Of a stretch of 64,000 nt of DNA, positions 44,611 to 52,736 are shown one piece after another. Position 1 is the stretch's first letter. The number at the start of each line of letters is the position of its first letter. The position numbers were made by a program, and so were the translations under genes. Origin of the DNA: Roseovarius sp. THAF27 (lineage in GTDB: Bacteria; Pseudomonadota; Alphaproteobacteria; Rhodobacterales; Rhodobacteraceae). The notes beneath the pieces were generated by a model, which was given only the letters and a program-made list of their open reading frames with translations, searched no databases and was not told the DNA's origin. The DNA lies in contig NZ_CP045393.1 in NCBI RefSeq assembly GCF_009363655.1, forward strand, positions 2,666,001 through 2,730,000. Direction: 5' to 3'.

Positions 44611-45152
44611 AACAGCTTTTGGCGGCCCTCGCCCTCGCGGCCGGGGCCGCCGCCGCAGCCACGGCCCAGGACGTCCCTGAACCCTCCGACTACCGCATGG
44701 ACCATTACCGCGCCCCTGTGCCAGCCACGCTTGAGGGCGGCACCGTCATCGACGCCGAAGAAGCCCATGCCCTGTGGGAAGCTGACGAAGCTGCCTTCAT
44801 CGACGTCCTGCCCCGCGCACCCAAGCCCGATAACCTGCCCGAGGGCACCATCTGGCGCGACAAGCCGCGCCCCAGCATCCCCGGCGCGATCTGGCTGCCC
44901 AACGTGGGCTACGGCGCGCTGGCCGATATCACCGCCGATTATTTCCGCGCTGGCCTCGACCACGCCACGGGTGGCGACCCGGACCGCCCGGTCGTGTTCT
45001 TCTGCCTGGCCGACTGCTGGATGAGCTGGAATGCCGCAAAACGTGCGATCGAATGGAACCATTCGCAGGTCTACTGGTTCCCCGATGGTACGGACGGGTG
45101 GGCGTTTCAGGATTTTCCGTTGAAAGAAATCAAGCCTTTCCCCGCCCCCTGA
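44607..45152 (+). CDS. Rhodanese-like PQQ-associated CXXCW-type protein (GTG start)
   Basis: A 181-residue exported protein with a signal peptide ending TAQDV and a rhodanese-like fold (FIDVLPRAPKP, IPGAIWLPN, VVFFCLADCWMSWNAAKRA). The paired Cys followed by Trp (CLADCW) marks a family named for its association with PQQ-dependent catabolism; no activity has been shown. GTG at 44607 overlaps the xoxJ stop (GTGA), so the two are coupled. It may act with the SoxYZ-like carriers in a thiol relay. Confidence 0.85.
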   Translation: MKQLLAALALAAGAAAAATAQDVPEPSDYRMDHYRAPVPATLEGGTVIDAEEAHALWEADEAAFIDVLPRAPKPDNLPEGTIWRDKPRPSIPGAIWLPNVGYGALADITADYFRAGLDHATGGDPDRPVVFFCLADCWMSWNAAKRAIEWNHSQVYWFPDGTDGWAFQDFPLKEIKPFPAP

Positions 45153-45253
45153 CAGGCGAATTGGCGCCTTGAATTTGCCGTTTGGCCGGGTCGTCCCATA
45201 TGGTTCGGAAACGACTCACGCAACGAAAACACTTAGACCTGGGAGTGGAAACA

Positions 45254-46843
45254 TTGAATGACAAGTTGATTTACGGGGTCCTGATCGCGGCCGTCGCCGT
45301 GCTTCTGGCAGTGGCAGCCCTGCGCCCGAAACCCGAACCGCTGGGCGACCAGACCGCCCAGGCCAGCAGCGAAACCTCTGAGGAAGATGCCGCCGCCGAA
45401 GGCGACAGTGAAGGCTCCGAAGACCAAGCCGCCGCCTCCGAGAGCGACAGCGAAGGATCCGAAGACCAAGCCGCCGCCGCCGAGAGCGACAGCGAAGGTT
45501 CCGAAGACCAAGCCGCCTCCGCCGAGAGCGACAGCGAAGGCTCAGAAGACCAAGCCGCCTCGGCCGAGAGCGACAGCGAAGGCTCAGAAGACCAAACAGC
45601 CGCATCCGAGAGCGACAGCGAAGGTTCCGAAGACCAAGCAGCCGCCGCCGAGAGCGACAGCGAAGGTTCCGAGGAACAAGCCGCCGCATCCGAAGGCGAC
45701 AGCGAAGGCTCCGAAGAACAAGTCGCCGCATCCGAGAGCAGCAGCGAAGGCTCCGAGGAACAGGCCGCATCCTCCGAAAGCGACAGCGAAAGCTCAGAAG
45801 ACCAAGCCGCCGCATCCGAGAGTGACAGCGAAGGTTCCGAGCAACAAGCCGCCGCATCCGAAAGCGGCAGCGAAGGCTCCGAAGACCAAGCCGCCGCCTC
45901 CGAAAGCGGCAGCGAAGGCTCCGAAGAACAAGCCGCCGCATCCGAGAGCGACAGCGAAGGTTCCGAGGAACAAGCCGCCTCCGAAAGCAGCAGCGAAGGT
46001 TCCGAAGAACAAGCCGCCGCATCCGAGAGCGACAGCGAAGGTTCCGAGGAACAAGCCGCCGCATCCGAAAGCGGCAGCGAAGGCTCAGAAGACCAAGCCG
46101 CCGCATCCGAGAGCGACAGCGAAGGTTCCGAGGAACAGGCCGCCGCATCCGAGAGCAGCAGCGAAGGTTCCGAAGAACAAGCCGCCGCATCCGAGAGCGA
46201 CAGCGAAGGTTCCGAGGAACAAGCCGCCGCATCCGAGAGCGACAGCGAAGGTTCCGAGGAACAAGCCGCCTCCGAAAGCAGCAGCGAAGGTGCCGAAGAT
46301 CAAGCCGCCTCCGAAAGCAGCAGCGAAGGTGCCGAAGATCAAGCCGCCGCATCCGAAAGCGGCAGCGAAGGCTCCGAAGATCAAGCCGCCGCGTCCGAAA
46401 GCGACAGCGGAGGCTCTGAAGAGCAAGCCGCCGCCTCCGAGAGCGATAGCGAAGGCTCCGAAGAACAGGCAGCCTCCTCTGAGAGCGATAGCGAGAGCAC
46501 CGAGGGCACGCAATCCAGCGCCGACCAGATCGCCGCGCTCGAGGAACGTGTCGCAGCGCTCGAGGCTCAGCTCAGCGAAGGCGGCTCAGGCTCCGGCGAC
46601 AGTGGATCCGCGTCAGGCGAAGACACCGAAACCTTCGGCGTCGGCTCCACCGCGGTCCTGAACGATGGCGACGTCCGCATCTTCGTCAGCTCCATCGCCG
46701 ACGACACCGTGCGCTTTGCCGTCAACGGCTTCAACGTGCAATCCGCCGAGTCGGGCTCCGAGGTCGAGCTTGAAAACGGCTGCATGCTGACGGTCGAAGC
46801 CGTGGAGAACAACACCGCACGCTTCGCCACAGCCTGCGAATAA
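45254..46843 (+). CDS. Membrane-anchored acidic repeat protein (27 x 14-residue Ser/Glu/Asp repeats)
   Basis: I know no family for the whole protein. It is 529 residues with one N-terminal membrane segment (about 5-23). An extracytoplasmic region of about 375 residues has roughly 27 tandem units of the form ESDSEGSEDQAAAS (D and S/G, and D/E, varying). A short predicted coiled coil (DQIAALEERVAALEAQLSE) follows, then a C-terminal beta-type domain of about 70 residues with two Cys (ENGCMLTVE and the CE end). TTG at 45254 with GGGAG 8 nt upstream is preferred; ATG at 45200 is an alternative. Its place after the xoxFGJ genes and its very high negative charge suggest metal binding, which is inference. 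Confidence 0.8.
   Translation: MNDKLIYGVLIAAVAVLLAVAALRPKPEPLGDQTAQASSETSEEDAAAEGDSEGSEDQAAASESDSEGSEDQAAAAESDSEGSEDQAASAESDSEGSEDQAASAESDSEGSEDQTAASESDSEGSEDQAAAAESDSEGSEEQAAASEGDSEGSEEQVAASESSSEGSEEQAASSESDSESSEDQAAASESDSEGSEQQAAASESGSEGSEDQAAASESGSEGSEEQAAASESDSEGSEEQAASESSSEGSEEQAAASESDSEGSEEQAAASESGSEGSEDQAAASESDSEGSEEQAAASESSSEGSEEQAAASESDSEGSEEQAAASESDSEGSEEQAASESSSEGAEDQAASESSSEGAEDQAAASESGSEGSEDQAAASESDSGGSEEQAAASESDSEGSEEQAASSESDSESTEGTQSSADQIAALEERVAALEAQLSEGGSGSGDSGSASGEDTETFGVGSTAVLNDGDVRIFVSSIADDTVRFAVNGFNVQSAESGSEVELENGCMLTVEAVENNTARFATACE
45398..46519 (+). repeat. 42-bp coding minisatellite in the acidic repeat gene
   Basis: About 27 tandem units of 42 bp (a few of 39 bp) encode the 14-residue repeats. 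Units differ by scattered synonymous and a few coding changes, so the array is not a recent simple expansion. Such arrays often vary in copy number between strains. Confidence 0.9.
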
Positions 46844-46854
46844 ACACGAACGAA

Positions 46855-46885
46855 TGACCCCGGGCGCATCACGTGCCCGGGGTCA
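46855..46885 (+). terminator. Strong hairpin between convergent genes
   Basis: TGACCCCGGGC and GCCCGGGGTCA are perfect 11-bp arms around a 9-nt loop, located between the ends of the acidic repeat gene and the second SoxYZ-like gene. It can serve both directions. A U-tract is lacking. Confidence 0.65.
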
Positions 46886-46892
46886 CTCCGTC

Positions 46893-47702
46893 TCAGTATC
46901 CTGTCAGTTTCTTGTGCGCGTGGGTGACGGTGCCATCGGTATCCGTCATGGTCACGTCCACCGCCTGCGCCCGGCTCGGCACCGACAGCGCCACCTGCGG
47001 GTTCTCCGACAGCGAAATCGACCCCGTCATCTTGACATATCCCGCGCCGTCCAGGTCGATCTCGACCGTCTCGACATAGCGCATGGGCAAGAACAGCAGC
47101 GTGATCTGGTCCATCTGCATCCCCGAATGCGACGGGTGCGAAATGTCCACGTCCATCCGGTTCAGACGGTTCGCCAGCTTGTCCGCCGCACTCTGCCCCA
47201 GGCCCGTCAGACGCCCGGCCAATTCGATTTCCATCTGTCCCAGTGTTTCCAGCGCAAGCTCCGGATCGGTGCCCGGCGGCGCCGCGCAGGCCCCCTGCCC
47301 CGAGGTCTTGACGAAGGCCTCGGCAACGAACAGCCGTCCGTCGGTCGTCTCGGCCACGACATGCATCGGTGTCGGCCCGTTGATCCGCATGGTCACGTCG
47401 AAAAAGAACGCCGGCAGCGGGGAATCCAGGTCAAACACCGCCGAGACCGGCATCGGGTTCTCGTCGATCACCAGCGTCACGCTGGCAATCTCGGCCCCCT
47501 CCGGCGCCACCACCTGCGCCGCCAGCTGCGTGCGCGCGTCGTTGCCCGTCCGATACGGCGCGTCGATGGCAATCACCTGTGTGCCGTCCAAGAGCGCCCG
47601 CTCGCCATAGATCTCGGCGCTCAGATCCTCCCATGTCCCGGCCAATGCCGGCACCGCCATCAGGCACAGCGCACTCAACGCGCGCATGGATGTTGCGATC
47701 AT
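46893..47702 (-). CDS. Quinoprotein-associated SoxYZ-like carrier protein (second copy)
   Basis: A 269-residue exported protein with the same layout as the copy at 36081-36890: signal peptide ending PALAG, SoxY-like domain, Cys motif, SoxZ-like domain (ISHPSHSGMQMDQ, SISLSENPQ). The cysteine lies in KTSGQGACAAP, so the GGC of the first copy is GAC here. ATG at 47702 overlaps the stop of the propeller gene (ATGA). Two diverged copies in one island suggest different partners or cargos. Confidence 0.86.
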   Translation of the reverse strand: MIATSMRALSALCLMAVPALAGTWEDLSAEIYGERALLDGTQVIAIDAPYRTGNDARTQLAAQVVAPEGAEIASVTLVIDENPMPVSAVFDLDSPLPAFFFDVTMRINGPTPMHVVAETTDGRLFVAEAFVKTSGQGACAAPPGTDPELALETLGQMEIELAGRLTGLGQSAADKLANRLNRMDVDISHPSHSGMQMDQITLLFLPMRYVETVEIDLDGAGYVKMTGSISLSENPQVALSVPSRAQAVDVTMTDTDGTVTHAHKKLTGY

Positions 47703-48631
47703 TCCGTGCCTCCTCCCGACAGGAATATGCCAAAGGCCCGCGGGCCGTCGCATGTCTCCACGTCATATATCACGTCCAGCGTTCGGGCGTCCATCACGGT
47801 CACCGTGTTCTCGAACCAGTTGGCAAAGACCACGCGGCTCCCGTCCGCCGTGGCGTCGATCCCCTCGGGATATTCGCCGACGCCGACCTCCTCCACCTGC
47901 GTGAGCGTCTCAAGGTCGATCACGCTCAAGGAATTCGCATACTGGTTGGTCACGAAGGCCCGACCGCCTGCGAAGGCAACGCCATAGGGCCGCTCGCCCA
48001 CCGGCACCGTGGCCAGCACAGCGCCGGCTTCGGCATCCACGACGCTCACGTCATTGCTGCCCACGTTGCCCACGAAAAGCCGCCCGTCCGGCGCAAACCC
48101 CAACCCATAGGGCCGCACGCCCACGCCGACCCTGTGCAAAACCTCAAGGGTCCCGGCATCCCACACCGACACCCGGTCGGCATCCTTCTCGGCACTGGCC
48201 AGGAACCGCCCATCGCCCGACAGCGCGATCCCCGCCGGCTCCGCCCCGGTCTCCAGCTCCTGCAAAACCTCCAAGCTTTCGGCGTCCAGAACCCAAAGCC
48301 GCGCTTTATACCAGTCCGACACGAACAGCCGCCCGCGCGCGGCATCCAGCGCCACGCCGGTCGGTCCGCCATCCAATACCGTTTCATTCAAAAGCCTGCC
48401 GGTGGGCGTAAACCGCCGCACGGTCTTGGTATCCGGGGAGACGGAATAGACCGCATCGCCACCAACGGCGACCCCGGCAGGCTTGCCCGCCACGTCCCAG
48501 CGATCGACCTCGGCCCCTCGGGCCACGTCAATCACGCTCAACGCATCGGCAGGCTGACAGGTGACAAAGGCGGTCTGCCCGGCCACCGGCGTGGCCAGGC
48601 AAAGCGCCAGCGCATCAAGAACCCGGCGCAC
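47699..48631 (-). CDS. Exported YVTN-type beta-propeller protein (GTG start)
   Basis: A 310-residue periplasmic protein with a signal peptide (ending PVAGQT) and about six or seven repeated blades, each with a pattern such as VSVVDAEAGAVLATVPVGERPYGVAF or LSVIDLETLTQVEEVGVG. Such propellers are recurrent in PQQ-dehydrogenase loci; their role is not established. GTG at 48631 overlaps the preceding gene by 17 bp. A related propeller is encoded at 50997-51971 on the other strand. Confidence 0.85.
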   Translation of the reverse strand: MRRVLDALALCLATPVAGQTAFVTCQPADALSVIDVARGAEVDRWDVAGKPAGVAVGGDAVYSVSPDTKTVRRFTPTGRLLNETVLDGGPTGVALDAARGRLFVSDWYKARLWVLDAESLEVLQELETGAEPAGIALSGDGRFLASAEKDADRVSVWDAGTLEVLHRVGVGVRPYGLGFAPDGRLFVGNVGSNDVSVVDAEAGAVLATVPVGERPYGVAFAGGRAFVTNQYANSLSVIDLETLTQVEEVGVGEYPEGIDATADGSRVVFANWFENTVTVMDARTLDVIYDVETCDGPRAFGIFLSGGGTE

Positions 48632-49157
48632 CGAACCGCTCGGTCAGGGCATCCAGCCCCGCCTGGTAGACCCCGCTCACGGCCGCAATCGCCGCCTCGT
48701 CGTTCAGTTCGGGCGGCGGATCGTTGTTGGGATAGCCGCGATAGAACGCGCCGCGCCATTCCACGATCGACCCGCCCCCGTCACGCGGCTTCACCGTCAG
48801 GTGGGACGAGTAATTCGTCACCGGCAGCGTCTCGACCGCCACCTCGGTGATCCGGTAGGAATAGGTCATCTTCTCGGCATCGTACTTGTAGAGGATCTCG
48901 TCGATGGTCGGGCCACCCTCTTCGCCCAGCGTCAGCACGCGCGTGGCGTCAACCTCGTTTCCGCCCTCGCCTTCCGTCGAATGCACCGCCGGGTGCCAGG
49001 ACATGTCCTGGAAATTGCCGATCGCCTCCCAGACCTCGGCCGGGTCCGCCGCCACCTCGGTGGTCAACGTCACCTTCTGCCGCGTCGGCCCGTGCGCCAG
49101 CGCCATGCCCGGCAGCATCAGCGCCGTCAGGCTGGCCATGAACACTCGTCTTCTCAT
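48615..49157 (-). CDS. SRPBCC-family exported protein, MxaD-like
   Basis: A 180-residue exported protein with a signal peptide ending MALAHG and a START/SRPBCC fold: EVAADPAEVWEAIGNFQDMSWHPAV, GGGSIVEWRGAFYRG. MxaD, a protein of this fold, helps methanol dehydrogenase interact with its cytochrome in methylotrophs, and the genomic place here supports a similar part. The ATG at 49157 follows GGGAGGAAGA. The open frame further upstream overlaps another gene and is not coding. Confidence 0.83.
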   Translation of the reverse strand: MRRRVFMASLTALMLPGMALAHGPTRQKVTLTTEVAADPAEVWEAIGNFQDMSWHPAVHSTEGEGGNEVDATRVLTLGEEGGPTIDEILYKYDAEKMTYSYRITEVAVETLPVTNYSSHLTVKPRDGGGSIVEWRGAFYRGYPNNDPPPELNDEAAIAAVSGVYQAGLDALTERFGAPGS

Positions 49158-49660
49158 GTATCTTCCTCCCTGAAGATTCGGTTTTTCAAGATTTGTCGCA
49201 TCCCCCGCGCCCAGATCTCGTCGGCGCTGCCGCGCACGCTGACGCTGCCGCCCTTTACGATCTCGCCGCTGCCGGCATCCTTCAGTTGCACCGCGATGGA
49301 CACAAGAACAGGCGACACCATGTTGATCTTGCCCACAAGGATGAACTCCGCGCCCAGCGTCTCGGCCATGCGGATGTCGCATCCGTAACAGCTCGCCGGG
49401 TTGCTCACGCGCTCCAACTCCTCCGCCACCGGCGCAAGGTCCAAAAGCGTATAGCCCTCTGCCTCGAATCGCTCTGCCAACATCCCTTCAAGCATCGTCA
49501 CCCGCGCCAGGTCGGCCTCGTCCGGCCCCTCGGACATCAGCGCCGAGGATTGCGTCGTCTGGTCCGAACTGTCCTCCAGATGCAGCCCGAAAAAGGCCAC
49601 CTCCCCTTGCGCGTGCGCAGCCGGGGCGAAAGCCAGGAACAGGAACAATATCAATCGCAT
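49154..49660 (-). CDS. Exported DUF2380-type protein
   Basis: A 168-residue periplasmic protein with a signal peptide ending AHAQG, then VAFFGLHLEDSSDQT. It has a Cys pair in ASCYGCDIRMAETLGAEFILVGKINMVS, where the fold becomes GNA1162/DUF2380-like. Such genes occur in PQQ-associated clusters without known function. It heads a four-gene minus-strand operon (this gene, MxaD-like, propeller, SoxYZ-like), all coupled by overlaps. Confidence 0.75.
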   Translation of the reverse strand: MRLILFLFLAFAPAAHAQGEVAFFGLHLEDSSDQTTQSSALMSEGPDEADLARVTMLEGMLAERFEAEGYTLLDLAPVAEELERVSNPASCYGCDIRMAETLGAEFILVGKINMVSPVLVSIAVQLKDAGSGEIVKGGSVSVRGSADEIWARGMRQILKNRIFREEDT

Positions 49661-49671
49661 ACGGACGTTCT

Positions 49672-49688
49672 TAGAAGTTAAGAGTCGC
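49672..49688 (+). promoter_or_regulatory. 17-bp motif shared with the pqqA promoter region
   Basis: TAGAAGTTAAGAGTCGC agrees at 15 of 17 positions with a segment before pqqA (59264-59280), in the same orientation. It lies in the divergent region between the DUF2380 gene and the PQQ-ABC binding protein gene. A common regulator is inferred. Confidence 0.5.
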
Positions 49689-49745
49689 CCTTCATTCTGC
49701 GTTGCGTACAGTTATTGCGAAACACGGCAATTGGTATTGGTCGGG

Positions 49746-49766
49746 CCGCGAGGACCAACCTCGCGG
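49746..49766 (+). promoter_or_regulatory. Leader hairpin before the PQQ-ABC binding protein gene
   Basis: CCGCGAGG and CCTCGCGG form a perfect 8-bp stem with an ACCAA loop, ending a few bases before the ribosome site GGGAGGA. It matches in position the hairpin before xoxF. Confidence 0.55.
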
Positions 49767-49781
49767 TAAGGGAGGAAAAAA

Positions 49782-50987
49782 GTGCTGAACCGTTTTGCGA
49801 CGCTTTTCGCGGCCGCGCTGCTCTGCGCCGCCACGCTGATTTTCACCGCAGGAACAGCCGCGGCCATTGACGTCCGCGCCGCCGTTCTGCGGGTGGATTA
49901 CCAGGTCCAGCGCCCCATCTCGCGCTTTGACGAGGCGCCCGAGGACCTGGGCTTCGCCGGCGCCGCCCTGGCCGACTCGGACAACAACAGCACCGGCAGT
50001 TTCATGGGCCACACCTACGAGACGATCCAGAAATCCGCCGCGCCCGACACCGCCGATGCCGCCCTCGATGAAATCCTTGCCGACGGCATCCGCCTGATCG
50101 TCATCCACGCCCGGGAAGAGGACGTTTTGCGCCTCGCCGACCGCGCCGCCGAGGATGGCGCGCTGGTCTTCAACGCCCGCGCAGGCGACATGCCGATGCG
50201 CAACGAGGAATGCCGCGCCAACCTGCTGCACACCGCCACCAGCTATGCCCAGCAGGCAGACGCCATCGCGCAATTCGCCATCTGGAAGAAGTGGCCGCGC
50301 TGGGTGCTCATCTCCGGCTCCAACCCCGCCGACAAGGCGCTGGCCGACGCCTATCGCCGTGCCGCAACCAAGTTCGGCGCAAGTATCGTCGAGGAACGCG
50401 TGTTCGAAGACACCGGCGGTGCCCGCCGCACGGATTCCGGCCATGTGCTCGTCCAGCGCCAGCTGCCCACCTTCATGCAGGACCTGCCCGAGCATGACTT
50501 GGTCATCACCGCCGACGAGACCGACTATTTCGCTGCCTACCTCACCTATCACCTGTGGGACCCCCGCCCGGTGATGGGCTCGGCCGGTCTGCGCCCCGTG
50601 CAGATGCATGGCGGCCACGAAGCCTACGGCGCGACCCAGCTTCAGACCCGGTTCGAGGACCTGGCGGGCCGTTACATCAAGGATGCCGACTACAACGTCT
50701 GGATCGCCCTGCGCGCGGTGGGCGAGGCCGTGACCCGCGCCCAGACCGCCGAGCCCGACGGCGTGAAGGAATACCTGCTCTCCGACCAGTTCGAACTGGC
50801 CGGCTTCAAGGGGCAGGAAGTCACCTTCCGCGACTGGAACGGCCAGATGCGCCAGCAGGTCATGCTCTATGACGACCGCGTCACGGTCAGCGTCAGCCCG
50901 CAGGAAGGGTTCCTGCACCAGAACGCCGTGCAGGACACGCTCGGCCTCGATCGCCCGGAATCGGCCTGCACGGCCTTCAGCAACTAA
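49782..50987 (+). CDS. PQQ-associated ABC transporter substrate-binding protein (LutA/PedA-cluster type; GTG start)
   Basis: A 401-residue periplasmic type I binding protein with a signal peptide ending TAAAI, then VRAAVLRVDYQVQRPISRFDEAPEDLGFAGA and DNNSTGSFMGHTY. Late blocks are VMGSAGLRPVQMHGGHEAYGATQ and DYNVWIALRAVGEAV. This family accompanies PQQ-dependent alcohol dehydrogenases. Related clusters (lut in Methylorubrum, ped in Pseudomonas putida) are linked to lanthanide uptake. Its probable ATPase and permease are at 55060-56567, separated by other genes. GTG at 49782 follows GGAGGA. Confidence 0.87.
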   Translation: MLNRFATLFAAALLCAATLIFTAGTAAAIDVRAAVLRVDYQVQRPISRFDEAPEDLGFAGAALADSDNNSTGSFMGHTYETIQKSAAPDTADAALDEILADGIRLIVIHAREEDVLRLADRAAEDGALVFNARAGDMPMRNEECRANLLHTATSYAQQADAIAQFAIWKKWPRWVLISGSNPADKALADAYRRAATKFGASIVEERVFEDTGGARRTDSGHVLVQRQLPTFMQDLPEHDLVITADETDYFAAYLTYHLWDPRPVMGSAGLRPVQMHGGHEAYGATQLQTRFEDLAGRYIKDADYNVWIALRAVGEAVTRAQTAEPDGVKEYLLSDQFELAGFKGQEVTFRDWNGQMRQQVMLYDDRVTVSVSPQEGFLHQNAVQDTLGLDRPESACTAFSN

Positions 50988-50996
50988 GGGGAACAC

Positions 50997-51971
50997 ATGA
51001 AACTCAAGGCACTCCTTCTGACCTCCGCCCTGGCGCTCGCCGCCGGGCCCGCGCTGGCCGGCAAGGCCTTCGTGACCAACGAGCGTGGCAACACCATCAC
51101 GGTGGTCGACACCGAAACCTGGGAAGTGATCGACGAGTTTTTCGCCGGCAACCGCCCCCGTGGCATCACCGCCAGCCCCGACGGCACCAAGATCTATGTC
51201 TGCGCCTCCGACGACAATCTCGTCCGGGTGTTCGATTCGGAAACCTACGAGGAACTGCCCTCGCTCCCCTCCGGCCCCGACCCGGAACTGTTCATCATCG
51301 AACCCTCGGGCAAGCGGCTTTATATCGCCAACGAGGATGACAACCTGGTGACCGTCACCGACACCGAAAGCCGCACCGTGCTGGCCGAGGTGCCCGTGGG
51401 CGTGGAACCCGAAGGCATGGGCATGAGCCCCGACGCCAAGTGGGTCGTGAACACCTCCGAGACGACCAACATGGCGCATTTCATCTCGACCGAGGATTAC
51501 ACGATCAAGCACAACATCCTGGTCGACCAGCGCCCGCGCTACGCCCAGTACACCGCCGACGGCACGCGCCTGTTCGTGACGTCCGAGATCGGCGGCACCG
51601 TCAGCGTCATGGACATCGCCGAGGACGGCACGCCGACCCTGATCGAGAAGATCAGCTTCGAGGTTCCCAACGTGCAGCCCGAATGGCTGCAACCCGTGGG
51701 CGCCAAGGTCACGTCCGACGGCAAGCGCCTCTTCGTGGCGCTCGGCCCCTCGAACCGCGTCGCCGTGGTCGATGCCCAAAGCCTCGAAGTGCTCGATTAC
51801 ATCCTCGTGGGTCAGCGTGTCTGGCAGCTCGATTTCACGCCCGACGAGAAATACCTGCTGACCACCAACGGCAATTCCAACGACATCACCGTCATCGACG
51901 TGGCCAAGGAAGAGGCCGTGCGCTCCATCCAGGTTGGCGAACAACCCTGGGGCGTGGTGACCATCGAATAA
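50997..51971 (+). CDS. PQQ-associated YVTN beta-propeller protein
   Basis: A 324-residue exported protein with a signal peptide ending ALAGK and seven blades with the YVTN-type pattern (AFVTNERGNTITVVDTETWEV, KIYVCASDDNLVRVFD, YLLTTNGNSNDITVID). Proteins of this type follow the PQQ-ABC binding protein in many species. It begins 9 bp after that gene, so the two are likely made together. It differs in sequence from the propeller encoded at 47699-48631. Confidence 0.9.
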   Translation: MKLKALLLTSALALAAGPALAGKAFVTNERGNTITVVDTETWEVIDEFFAGNRPRGITASPDGTKIYVCASDDNLVRVFDSETYEELPSLPSGPDPELFIIEPSGKRLYIANEDDNLVTVTDTESRTVLAEVPVGVEPEGMGMSPDAKWVVNTSETTNMAHFISTEDYTIKHNILVDQRPRYAQYTADGTRLFVTSEIGGTVSVMDIAEDGTPTLIEKISFEVPNVQPEWLQPVGAKVTSDGKRLFVALGPSNRVAVVDAQSLEVLDYILVGQRVWQLDFTPDEKYLLTTNGNSNDITVIDVAKEEAVRSIQVGEQPWGVVTIE

Positions 51972-51988
51972 TGAAGGAGACTGATAAG

Positions 51989-52438
51989 ATGAAGAAACTG
52001 ATGATGGCCGCGGCCACCGCCGCCACCTGCCTCACCGGCCCCGCCGCCGCAGCCCCGCTCTGCGACGACCTCGGCTTTGCCGGCCTGCTGGCCGCCTGCA
52101 ATCGCGGCGACGATATCCCGATCACCCTCGCCTCGGGCCAGCCCCTGCACGAAACAGGCTCCGTGAACCTGCAATCCGGCGCCTACTACACGCTTGAAAT
52201 CACCGCCGACGGCTCGGCCGAGCTGGCCGTCACCGGCAGCGATTTCTTCCGCGCGATCTGGATGAACGAAATCGTCATCAACCAGATCGAGATTCGCCCC
52301 ATGGCCGTCGACTCCCTTGAATTCGACAAGGCGGGCGTGGCCACGATTTCCTTCATCGCCATCAAGCCGGGCAGTCACACCCTGCGCATCCCCGGCTCCA
52401 CCGGCGAAACGCAACAAGTCACTTTCAACATCCAGTAA
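51989..52438 (+). CDS. Small exported beta-rich protein (cupredoxin-like fold suspected)
   Basis: A 149-residue exported protein with a signal peptide ending AAAAP, a Cys pair in LCDDLGFAGLLAACNRG, and a beta-rich domain with YYTLEITADGSAELAVTG and SFIAIKPGSHTLRIPG. The end resembles cupredoxin-like domains, but the Cys-His-Met copper site is not seen. ATG at 51989 follows AAGGAG; an ATG at 51971 is in frame. It belongs to the PQQ-ABC operon and its role is unknown. Confidence 0.75.
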   Translation: MKKLMMAAATAATCLTGPAAAAPLCDDLGFAGLLAACNRGDDIPITLASGQPLHETGSVNLQSGAYYTLEITADGSAELAVTGSDFFRAIWMNEIVINQIEIRPMAVDSLEFDKAGVATISFIAIKPGSHTLRIPGSTGETQQVTFNIQ

Positions 52439-52451
52439 CGGAGACCCAACA

Positions 52452-52703
52452 ATGAAACGTATTTTCGCAATCGCGGCGCTGGTCGCCTCGCCCGCCCTCG
52501 CCGATGACGACGCGGTCGACGCCGAAACCGTCGAAAAGATCGAGGCCTGGCTCGCCTCCGTCGAATGTCAGATGGACCCCGACGATATCGAAGCCGAAGA
52601 CGATGGCGGCTACGAGCTTGACGACGTCATCTGCAAGGGCGGCGACCAGTTCGACATCGTCCTCGACGCCGACCTGAACGAGGTCGAACGCCGCGCTGAG
52701 TAA
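52452..52703 (+). CDS. Small acidic exported PepSY-like protein
   Basis: An 83-residue protein with a signal peptide ending ALADD. Its highly acidic mature part of about 65 residues has the order typical of a single PepSY domain (EKIEAWLAS, then GYELDDVICKGGDQFDIVLDADLNEVERR). Two cysteines (VECQ, VICK) may pair. It begins 13 bp after the previous gene with GGAGA upstream. The acid-rich composition in a lanthanide-related operon makes it a possible metal-binding protein, but nothing proves it. Confidence 0.72.
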   Translation: MKRIFAIAALVASPALADDDAVDAETVEKIEAWLASVECQMDPDDIEAEDDGGYELDDVICKGGDQFDIVLDADLNEVERRAE

Positions 52704-52736
52704 ATTCTCCGTTCTCCCATGGAGTGAAGGCCCGCC

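Noticed and set aside
45216..46661. Other open frames through the acidic repeat (Arg/Leu-rich on minus, Lys/Pro-rich on plus)
   Set aside because: A 42-bp repeat keeps several frames open. The Ser/Glu frame alone has a ribosome site, membrane anchor and non-repetitive C-terminal domain.
49692..51944. Long minus-strand open frame opposite the PQQ-ABC binding protein and propeller genes
   Set aside because: Gly/Val/His-rich low-complexity translation typical of antisense shadows; no motifs.
52452..52703. Lanmodulin
   Set aside because: The protein is small, acidic and exported, but no EF-hand loops (DxDxDG pattern repeated) are seen; PepSY-like order fits better.
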